DNA of 64,000 bases from Adelphocoris suturalis (lineage: Eukaryota; Arthropoda; Insecta; Hemiptera; Miridae): positions 105,726,516 to 105,790,515 of the forward strand of contig CM061045.1 in the NCBI GenBank assembly GCA_030762985.1. The letters are read 5' to 3'. Both the position numbers and the translations under genes were made by a program. This document shows, in pieces, positions 1 through 9,561 of the stretch. Position 1 is the first letter of the stretch. The number at the start of each line of letters is the position of its first letter. A model generated the notes under the pieces. It made no database searches and was not told the DNA's origin. It was given only the letters and a program-made list of their open reading frames with translations.

Positions 1-486
1 CCCCCAACTCTCCCCGAAAATACCCGTTTTGGTTCACATTTGAAAATTTCAAGTAGCCTGTGATTTAAGTCAGAATACTCCTAACATTCGACAACTCAAA
101 TCCCCAGTTGGTTCAGTGACGTTCGAAAAGCTTTAACTCCCCCACCCACTCCCCCGCCATTGTGGGTCAGATTTGAAAATTTTGAAAAAAGTAGTCTTTG
201 ACTTGAATTAAAGTAATCCAAACATATTCGACAACCAAATTCCAAGTTTGTTCAGTGATGACAAAGACCCCCCCCCCCCATAAAACACCCCCTATAGGTC
301 AGATTTGAATATGTTCAAGTAACTTGTGATTTAAGTTAGAATAATCCAAACATATTCAAAAATCAGATCCCCAGTTCGTTCAATGGTGTCCAAGATGCCC
401 CATTTCACCCCCTCCCCTAAAACACCACCTCTCGCTCAAATTTTAAAAACTTCAAATAACCTATAATTTAAGTTGGACTATAGAAT
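1..486. repeat. Tandem repeat, unit about 133 bp, 3.6 copies
   Basis: Four aligned units carry the core GATTTGAAAATTTTCAAGTA-like followed by GTGATTTAAGTYAGAATA, beginning near 31, 164, 296 and 433 (spacings 133, 132, 137). Each unit ends in a C-rich stretch of variable length. The array runs off the left edge of the window, so total copy number is unknown. Divergence between units is considerable, so it is old. Short open frames in it are not coding. Confidence 0.75.
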
Positions 487-503
487 GTCAAAGCCGGTAC
501 AAT

Positions 504-611
504 ATAACAATAACTGTGCAAGAACCGATGGTGGATTTTATTTTATTTTATTTTTTTATAACAATAACTGTGCAAGAACCGATGGTGGATTTTATTTTTT
601 TTTTTTTTTTT
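504..611. repeat. 54-bp tandem duplication ending in a T tract
   Basis: The stretch at 504-541 is repeated with almost no change at 558-598 (offset 54), each copy ending in a T-rich run. The second run is pure T over about 15 bases and abuts the retroelement relic at 606. The near identity indicates a recent slippage or replication duplication. Confidence 0.8.
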
Positions 612-961
612 TGAGCTACGCGACTGAAGTTTCGTGGTAGGAGTCAACGGTACGTCATGAACCTCTCTTCAAATATGTATATGTTTTGGTATCATTGTAC
701 TATGACATCCGGTATCAGCCTCTAACTTAATTTCAGTAGAATTTAATTTCACGATTACCTTGTAACCAGGTTCAGGGTTCCATTGTAGACGTACGTGGAA
801 AACACGCTCGTCATCACTGTAATTCTCTACTCCCGTTTCAATAACGAAACGGGCTTTTTCCGATCTATGTCCAGTTTTCTTACTGTTTTGTTGTTGTTTA
901 CAATTGATTTATTAGGGCAAGCCTTTGCTAGGTGTCCTTTAATTTTACAATAGTTACAACA
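606..961 (-). pseudogene. LTR retrotransposon gag/pol relic: zinc knuckle plus retropepsin
   Basis: Read on the minus strand, 958-917 encodes CNYCKIKGHLAKAC, a C-x2-C-x4-H-x4-C nucleic-acid-binding zinc knuckle of retroelement Gag. After a frameshift near 915, the next frame runs open from about 903 to 680 and contains EADTGCHSTMIP with the aspartic protease signature DTG at 716-708. One TGA follows, then LTPTTKLQS-like sequence as expected after the flap. The order knuckle then protease is that of Ty3/gypsy-type Gag-Pol. It stops at 606 directly against an A run (T on the plus strand), so reverse transcriptase is missing. Broken by a frameshift and a stop; not functional. Assignment to Ty3/gypsy rather than BEL/Pao is inference. 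Confidence 0.7.
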
Positions 962-2533
962 GAACTACAAATACTTTTTTAATAAAAAATAAATATTTTT
1001 ATACCAAATTTACTCATACGTAAGAAAATAATTCGACAAATTAATTTGTTTGCTACATAATGTGATATTTTACTTTTATGCAACAGAATAAAATGATTTA
1101 ATTTTTCCTTTTCACTCTTGTTGTGACTTTTTATTTATATTTTACAGCATTTCTTGTAATTTCTAGGTTGAAAACTTTGAAACAGCACAACTTTTATGAG
1201 GAGAAAATGAATTGTTAAGTCGGTCCTTGATAGCTTCATAGCAAAACATGATTTAAAAAATAAAAAAATAAAATAAAATAAAATAAATTTGGGGTTTTAA
1301 ATGGAAAACCGTTAATGAGTGTTTTTAGTTGTATATTTTAGGGTATATTCGGTTTCAACGTTAAATTTCCTATAAAATAAGCCCATAAAATAATTTTGAA
1401 CACCTAGATCGATCATTTTGCCTGCTGTGCAGCGCCTCTGGAGCGGATAGACTTTTAATTCTTACGAATTTTGAATACTAAGCTTGCAACGAAAATCAAC
1501 AAATGTTTACAGAGGGAGTAGTGGCTATTTTCACGATAAATGAAATACAGCGCATATTACGCCAAAGGATGGGTTCAAGTGCAGCTAAAGGACGAATAAA
1601 TTGGATTTGTTTAAACCCAATTAATGCATGAATTAACAGAAGTAGGTTACCGCACGACAACATGAACGATAATGGTAATCTGCCCTATTACTTATTCGGA
1701 AAACACTCGCTGGAAAGAGGACCGTTAAGTGATTGCAATTTCAGAGGAATGAAATTAATAACCCCATTTATTCGGGAAAATAGTGAGCGAGATATTGGAG
1801 TGCGGGACAAGAGGTATAATTATATTCATCGACGTGAAAATACATGAGAGAAATATATTTTCAGAACAGTTGTGACCTAACATCGTAACCGTGGAAGGGG
1901 GAGCTGATATTTTTAATTGGTCCTCTCTATTTATGTCGGTATACACTTGAAAGTTATTGGATTTCTCTGATCTAGCATTGCCATTCTAACCTTCCATTTT
2001 TTGTGTAACTACTTGAGATAAAATCAATACAGGAGCTTTTTTTTTGACATTTTATGTCTTTACTATGGCACATAACTCAAAAAGTGTGACGTTATGGTGT
2101 GACGAAGAAAGCGTTATGAAAAATGTCCCACAAAATTCGTTGACCATTCGTTCGAAAGCTCTCGATTTATCCAACCATATTATGTTAACTACTGCCAAGG
2201 GCGTGGCCAACAAACTGAGTTATGAGCATGGTTTTGGTTATATAAATAATTGTTTAAACATAATTGGTCATTCTCAATAATTGATATTGGGAACATGATT
2301 GCAACCGCTTGTTAATTTCTGATGATTTCATTGAGCTGATGTTTCGATGATTTGATTCATAGCAGGTGATCCGAATATTGCGAGAACGGTTTGATTTGTG
2401 AAGCGGTGGTTAAATAATTTGAATAGGTAATTTCAATACTTTACTCTCTAGGAAGCTGTAATTTCGTATGTAGCCTGTTTAGGACATTTACTTGACGATG
2501 CCCAGGGTCCGGATCAGCTGAGTGGCTCTTAGA
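962..2533. other. A+T-rich spacer without recognised genes
   Basis: Contains an A-rich low-complexity stretch at about 1250-1290. A 78-codon frame at 2044-2280 shares a short dispersed segment (TTCGTTNNCCATTCGTTNGA then AGCYCTCGATTTAT, about 2135-2170) with 31140-31360, so it is more likely repeat than gene. Nothing else recognised. Confidence 0.5.
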
Positions 2534-2616
2534 GCTTGCATACTAGTCTGCAACACATACGAGTCTGCACCTAAAGACATAAAATGTCCCAATGTGTTGC
2601 AGACTCGTATGCAAGC
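2534..2616. repeat. Inverted repeat, 25-bp arms, 33-nt loop
   Basis: Arm 2534-2558 pairs with 2592-2616 with a single mismatch out of 25. The loop also contains a short echo of the arm (ACGAGTCTGCACC). As RNA it would form a miRNA-precursor-sized hairpin, but it could equally be the core of a small palindromic transposon. Confidence 0.85.
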
Positions 2617-3624
2617 GTTTCTGATGATTATCGATTTCTCTCTTTAAAAAGCCTTTTACGATCAATCACTGGCGCAGTCGTACCGAGACGTGATGAAAAC
2701 GGTTTTTTTTTTCAATTTTCCATCGCCCCTCAGGGCCAAAATAGAGTAACGTGAATAGCCTAAACCATTTTTCTGCAACCTTCCCTATAAAGGCCATCCA
2801 CCGAATCTTGATTCTGAAAGTCGTTCTGAATACAGGGTGTCCCAAGGTTCCCTCCCTCCTTTTTTTCTATAATTTTTGGGATATGCAGTGAAACTTCAAG
2901 AGCGTTTTCGGGGTGCCTGATACCAAGTTTTGAACGAATAGAAGTCAGAAAAAATCCAATAGTTTTTGGACTCCCCAAAGAGGCACTTATTTTTTCCATT
3001 TTTCGCCGATTGACACCTCGTTTTGAATGTTTTGGTGCTGAACACGATGGTGAAATCGGTAATGAAATGTCATATCCCGATGTCGAATTGGGGCTGATGA
3101 ACCATGAAGAAGCACGCTTTTTCGCTAAAAGCTGATGTGTCACAGTCACTTACCACGTTTTTAGAAATCAGCGTCCGAGATCCCCCTCGCCAATAGAGTT
3201 GTATGAACATAGGGGTTATTGGAACTGGGCTCATAACTTGGCTGATGGCTCGATAAGCAGTCATTACTGGGGGTGCCATAACGTGGCAGCTATAGGAGAG
3301 GAGAGGCCAGAGGAATATGAAGGGTGCGGGAGAGGTCGGCTGCTGCCCCGGGCTCCGTCCATTCTGGACCAAGGAAATGGAGCATGACGCATTCGGGCAA
3401 TTAACAACACAATAATGACCAATCGACATTTTATTCATCATTCATGAAAAAAACTTCACCATCCGATCATTCTCGTCATTCCATAGTAGCCGACTCAGTC
3501 AGACGAGAAGCATTTATTCCATTCAACATTTCACTTCGAATACCTCAACTCAAGCAGTGAGAATAATGGGCATTCTGTTTTCCTTTAACAACTCACAAAG
3601 AATTACGTTCAGGATAAACGTTGA
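2617..3624. other. Spacer with GGGTGTYC-type dispersed repeat and a GC-richer patch
   Basis: Begins a dispersed-repeat-like block near 2830 (ACAGGGTGTCCCAAGG) that resembles the starts at about 38490 and 45702 (family E). The patch at 3070-3441 is open on both strands (minus-strand frame of 123 codons) and GC-richer than its surroundings. I do not recognise a product, and no splice or codon pattern convinces me. Confidence 0.4.
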
Positions 3625-4031
3625 AGTTTCAGTCATGCAGCATGATCGTATGAGCGAATTTTCTTAAGTTATCATATTATATTATCTTACATTGTTTAAA
3701 AATTTGAGCTTTTTGAGCGCAAAGAAAACGTTAACCATTATTTTTATGGTAAAAAACATATTCTAAATAGTAATTTGCTATTCAAAAAGAGCTTTTGGAT
3801 TTTTCGCTTTAATTGGAAGTTTTTATCGATTGTATAGCAAATTTTAATGACATTTAAGTACATTTTTCAGCATAATTTTGTAAATAAATATTTTAATGTT
3901 CTATTTCGTATTTGATAAACTTTATTTGAGCAATATTCGGCTAAAAATTGTGAATTTAACCATTTTTGGCCGTTTTTAGCCATTTTAGTAATTGTTTCAG
4001 CACATTTTTTGAAATTTGACCAATTTATGCA
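3625..4031. repeat. Family A copy (truncated)
   Basis: Opens with the family A terminus AGTCATGCAGCATGATCG followed by GAGCGAATTTTC, then the A+T-rich body with the GGCCGTTTTTAGCCATTTTAG-like segment, and breaks off before the central microsatellite. Related copies are listed at 17757, 25388, 43825, 50385, 56106, 59990 and 62044. Non-coding. Confidence 0.8.
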
Positions 4032-6640
4032 GAGGCGTCTATCTGATTGCTTGCCAGCGCACTAATTACGCGGGGTGACATTGAAACCGCGAAAGACCGG
4101 AAAACACTCAGTACCGCGCATGCGCGAATTGGAGGATCCAAGCTCAATGCATTGTAAACAATCTACTAGGCAATTATGCCCGTATAAAGCTCATTGCTAC
4201 CATCCAGGCTAACAGCTAGGTACCACTGTTTGCGACCCGTTGGGTATTCATGCTTTGATTCTACATAGCGGTAAGCGAGTAAGCGACCAGCAAGGCAACT
4301 CTCCAGGCTCCATTGTGTTTTTACCTTAACCTGCACATTACCTGAATACTTCATCAAAATAGGATGAAAGCTGCAAAAGTTATGCGCGCTGCAAGGATTT
4401 GTGAACACACGGACAGTCACACAGACAGACAGACACGAAACTGAAGTTGTTCAGAATGGTCTAAAACGTAAAATACGTGTGGAAATTTTGATTCCATTCC
4501 ACTTTCTCCCGAAAGTTAAAACAATGCTTCCACTATCTCGGAAGACTCGGAAGCAAAATGAAATTCGTAATGAGGGATGGAGAGAAACAACCAAATCCGT
4601 CAAGGATCAGGTTTTGGCTTACACAATGACTGGTAGTGTCGATACCACGATTGGGGTCATATAAAAGCAGGTTATTCTTTCGTATTTACGAAGAGAGAGA
4701 AGCACAAACACAGATACATATAGTTATTACGATTATTCCGTATTTCTGTTTATCCGTCTAATTGCATAAAAGTAAAGAATTTTTTTTTCCAACTCCACAG
4801 ACGAACACGGAAAAAATAATTGTAACTGTCCCGAAAATACCACGGGAAAGGAGGAAGGTGTAGTTAAAAATCGCCGACAGGACATGAAGTGTGGTGCCAC
4901 TCTTGGTAAATGTACTACATGACTTTGATGAAGGGAATGCATTCTATGCATGAACTTACTTCAGATTTTCGGTACCTCTAATTTTTGGACTGAAAAACAG
5001 AATTGGCCACGAGCTCGTGGGAAAATGGGACAACTGGGATGTTTTCTCTTGTCGCTGGTTCAAAGCTTTCCTTAAGGGTATTTACACAAGGCTTTGAAGA
5101 CTGGTCTTACAATTCACGTCAACACTAAATAATGAGCACAAGCAAAAAACAGCAAAACGCACTGAATGGGTCCGATGCCGCTTTCGGTTTCGCATAAATA
5201 CATATCGGTGTAAACGGTAGAGCCACATTAACGTGACATCAAATCGTAAGTTCCCTAAGTCCCCATAAGTCTCCTTGATGATCGACATTGAATTCCTACT
5301 CTGTGGTCGTAACCAACAAGGATACTGGATTAGTATCCATGGTGATATCAGTTTGATTCCTACTCTGGGATAGTGACGTTTATTCATGAAGTTTCATTTT
5401 TCCATCCCGCCCAGAACATTATTTCACCGTTTGTGATTTCAACTACGTTAATTTGCTAACTGACCACGTTATTCACTTTGTATACTTTGCATATGTCCTA
5501 CAACAGCAAACTCGATGCTTTATTTTCTGATACACCGAAATTGCCAGCTCGACCATTCCAGTTCGTAATCCAAGATGGAAGACCCGTAAACTACTGCGAA
5601 TTCTTTGGTCATAAATCTTGGAAAGTGAGGGGATCGAACCTGCTACATGAAACTACAGACACGCCAAACAGAAGACTGACATAAATAAGACCAAAATTGG
5701 CCTGAAAGCTAAGAGCGCAAAATGCAAAAGTTTGATTTTCGAGGAAAAACATTTGCTTGTGTCTGAAAGTAATCACAAGATGTTTCAAAATTTTGGTCAA
5801 CGCAAGTGATAAGAGAACTGTGAGGTGAAGCAAACTATAGGGTCTTCTAGGGGTCTTTGGTAAGAATTCTATAGAAATTAAAAAAAAATACTTGCATGAA
5901 GAGGCTGGTGAAGTCTGAGAATATGTTCCTTATTCAACTTACCTGAAAAAACAACGATAAATTAAATTTTGGTCAAGATGTACAGCAAAATATGGGAAAT
6001 AGAAAACAAATCATATAATTAACAATCATATATTAATATGTTAACCATATAATTATCATGATATTATTTATGTTTATTTAAGAAGGGAAACTATCTATAA
6101 ACTAATCTACTTCTTGAACGAAACTGCGAATAAGACAAGAATGATATGAGTTTATTGTTTAGTTTCCTGCCTAATGCGGCATATATAACGTTTAAGGATC
6201 AGCCCAATGAAAACTTACGCAATACAACTTGGTCAGTTTGGATGCCAACTTATCCCAATTAGCAGCCAGCCTTCCAACAGTTTTATAAATAGTATATAGG
6301 TATCTGGACAAGGGAGGGGGGATTTATGGGAAGATTTTTCAGAGAGAAAGAGAGAGGTAAGTGGTTCAGAGAGGGGGGGGGGGAGTGGTTCTTGATTAAA
6401 ATTGCGAAGATTCCGTTTCCACAGATGAAGAAAACCAAAGAAAATCATGTTTTCTGACGAATTTCCTCTTCTATGCCCATTCAGCCTGACAACTTAATGG
6501 AACATTATGGGAGAAAAAAACTTACAATAGCAGCGGAATCGGAGTTTCGTTTAGGATAAGTTTCAGATTTGAGGTTTTCGTGTGTGCCCTACTCCATCCC
6601 TTTAGTATGACCACTAACTTACATATTACATTAAAGATAT
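4032..6640. other. Spacer, no recognised gene
   Basis: Holds a GC-rich bit at 4050-4130 (CGCGCATGCGCG), a short CAGA run at about 4423-4436, a direct repeat of ATTCCTACTCTG at about 5292 and 5354, and a G run at 6373-6383. The short open frames on both strands look like chance frames. Confidence 0.4.
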
Positions 6641-6669
6641 CCGGCAAATTGACTTTGGAATTAAGACTC

Positions 6670-6860
6670 ACTCTTAGGGCCACTTTCACTAAAAAACCGT
6701 GAACTGGGTTTATCAGGATCGAAGTTCAATGTAAACGAGTAAGGGCCGGTTTCACCAAGCTTATGATCCGAGTTCAAGACGCGGTTCGGCAGTTGAACGG
6801 AGATCGTCCGCGAAAATGAATTTCCCCATGGGAGTTGAAGGTTGATCTCCAATCAACCTA
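6670..6860. repeat. Possible MITE ends (GGGCCGGTTTCACCAA)
   Basis: AGGGCCACTTTCACTAA near 6675 and AAGGGCCGGTTTCACCAAG near 6743 are two diverged copies of a motif that I recall at the ends of MITEs in insect genomes. No matching inverted partner was located, so this is a tentative call. A small hairpin AGGTTGAT/ATCAACCT lies at about 6838-6858. Confidence 0.25.
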
Positions 6861-6888
6861 TTTGCTTTAACAACGAACATTTAAGATA

Positions 6889-7563
6889 TTAGGGATAAGA
6901 ACAGGAAAGGTTCACTTATACTACTCGGTGTGGCAAAAGCATTCGATGCGATTAACAGAGAACAATTGATGTACAAGTTAGTGAAATTGGGAATCATAGG
7001 CCCCAGCTTAGAATGGTTCAAGAGCTACTTGACTAACCGAAGACAGAGAGTGTCAATAGGCGAGTGCTCTAGTGAAGATACTCGTAGTTACAATGACTTC
7101 GATCTAGTCCAAGGAAGTACATTTGGACCACTATTGTTTTTGGCGTATATAAACGAAGTGGCCCTTCTAGAATTACAAAACACTAAGATGTATCTACTTG
7201 CGGATGACACTGCCGTGTTAGTTGAAGGTGACACATGGGAAAATGTATTTGCCAATGCAAACCTAGTGACCAATGTGGTAGGAAAATGCTTCTATGAAAA
7301 CTATCTAACTTTGAAAACAAAAAAGTCAATATTGATTATTTATGGAGGACACGAAACATAATGTTGATGAGAAAGATTTATGCATCACATTACACACATG
7401 CAAACCAAATATCATCTGTTCATGTGGCGTAATAGAGCGCGTTGCTATAGTCTTAGACGAAGAGCCAAATTGGAAACCCCACATTGACTATACTCACGAT
7501 AAGATTAAGAAATTTATGTACATTTTTACAACATTAGACACAAACTTCCGAGAGATACGATAA
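6889..7563 (+). pseudogene. Non-LTR retrotransposon (LINE) reverse transcriptase fragment A
   Basis: Frame 1 (6889-7361) encodes the RT palm: LLGVAKAFD (motif A), then EWFKSYLTNRRQRV, then VQGSTFGPLLFLAYINEV (motif B region) and LADDTAVLVEG (motif C, about 7195-7225). A +1 shift near 7342 leads to the thumb region with LDEEPNWKPHIDYT and KIKKFMYIFTTL (7342-7563). In motif A the first catalytic aspartate (FxDxxKAFD) is replaced by glycine, and the proline of PQG is valine. Endonuclease, C-terminus and 3' tail are absent. It is clearly dead. The motif layout fits the CR1/Jockey/RTE-type non-LTR group; I cannot place the clade more precisely. Confidence 0.85.
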
Positions 7564-9561
7564 ACTGCAGTGTTCTTATTCTCGTAACAGATATTTGATA
7601 TGTAAAAGGTATGTTAGATATTATACTAATTAAAGGGTGGGGGGGGGGGAGTACACACAGAATCTTCAGACTATAAACTAAACTAGTTGAATTATTGATA
7701 ACATCAACAATTATAGTTCAATTCAATCATATAAAGCAATTTTATATGGTTCCTAAAGGCGGAATACTTATCGAATATCACAGACAGACATGGATGTACT
7801 TCTCTGATTCTTAAAATTACGTTAAACATCTGGTTCTAGTCGCTCATTTTGAAAAGTTGAAGTAAACGTATGCCATACCTTGAACATAACTTCCCCACAA
7901 AGATATTGGCTTCCCTCAAAGCTAATTTGGATCAGTATCACTCGAAACGCAGGTTCTCACACGAACCGATTGTCCTTCATTTGTGATATTTCCCCAGAAC
8001 GAATTCATAAGCCGCCACTAACAAGATTCCATTTATATTTAATAATGTCAATAAAGTTACTAGAGCTATAACTGAACGGACTAATTTCATTATACCCAAA
8101 CTGTGTTTACTATCATGAAATTCAACAACCAATGTCCCCGCTTGGTGCGCCTATATATTGAAAATTAACTATTGAAGAGCAAATGTGTACATACATAGTG
8201 AACGGTATTTCAATTTCCACGTAACTAAATCGAACTATCTACTCCAGGCATCATATCCTGTTTCCTCCCAGACCACAACCCATTCATACCCTGTCAGATG
8301 CAGTTCCATCAGTCCCGAGATACAAATGAAATAATCGCGGAATTCGACGATGTTCTGGAAATATTCCCTGCAGAGATCGTTACCACGTAAAACTCGCGCT
8401 TTAAAATGGACGAATTTTCGGAAATAACCGGTGCGCTACGTATTTCTCCACACGCTCTGGTTAGAAAATTGTAACACAATGACTTTTAATTAAAAGAACT
8501 AGAAATGTCATTTTCAATGTACGATATTGTTCTCTTATTTAATGCGTTCGAAAGATTCGCGAATTTTAGTATTTTTGTGGAATAATAAATAATTAATGGA
8601 CTATCGCACTATCATGTCCATAATTTTATATAAATCAATTCAATGAATCGAATGAGACCATCCGGATCATTTGAGACCAACCGTTTGTGTTCCATCAGGG
8701 TTTCAGGGCGGAACTCATAGACAAGAATTGAGTTACTGGGCCCCTAAGTGTTTCAATAAGTAATGAGAAGCGACTTTTGGCATGTACTTTCTGAACAAAC
8801 GTTTCAACAAGATGGTTTCTAAACAATTCGGAATTGGGATTTGGGAATCTTCATAATGACCATAAATGAGCCATACATTAAGAGAGTTTTTTCTCGCAAT
8901 TACCGCCTTTTATCGGATCTTTTCAAGTGCAAAAATATAGATACCAAGATAAATATAAATAATGAAATAAAGCTCCATATCTATATATTATTATATCTAT
9001 CATGTCACAAATTAAAAGAATGCAATATTCGTAGAGGTAAGTAAGTAGGTATCTTTGTATTTCACGGTCAGAATGAGGCTGCCCTAAAACTGGATTCTGC
9101 GCAAGAGTAAGCCTTTTTAATTTGGTATCATCAATTCCATGGATTGCAAATGCACCGAGAAATTTTTGATTCAGGTAAACAAAAACGGGTCATATTTCAT
9201 GCCTACAAAATTCCAGGTTCATAGGTCGAATAGTAAAGAAATGCGCTCCGGATCTAACTCAGATGATAAGAAAAACTTCAATAATATCAAATTAGGTAAT
9301 TGTTTGATAGACTCAAATCAGTTTAGTAGAAAGCAGTTTCCCAAGAACAGTGAGCTCCACTAACACGAATTTCTTTCTTTCTCAATTTAAAAGAAAATTT
9401 ATTTCAACTAAAAATCAAAAACAACTGGTTGTCAGTGTAACACTATGATGAAGGAGGCTTTAACTCTAAACCTGCCTATAACAATCTACATATGCAAAAA
9501 AATAAAGCTCTGACGAGGTCATATAGGCGACAGCACTAAGCAACAAATATACACTATCCAA
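7564..9561. other. A+T-rich spacer, nothing recognised
   Basis: Contains a G run at about 7639-7650 and A+T-rich stretches. The open frames (7880-8071, 8841-9044, 9139-9363) are short, have no recognisable motif, and are probably fortuitous. Confidence 0.4.

Noticed and set aside
2044..2280. 78-codon protein-coding gene
   Set aside because: Part of the frame is shared with non-coding repeat segments near 31.2-31.4 kb.
3070..3441. Organelle-derived or membrane-protein gene on the minus strand
   Set aside because: The frame is moderately hydrophobic in places, but no organellar protein motif is recognisable.
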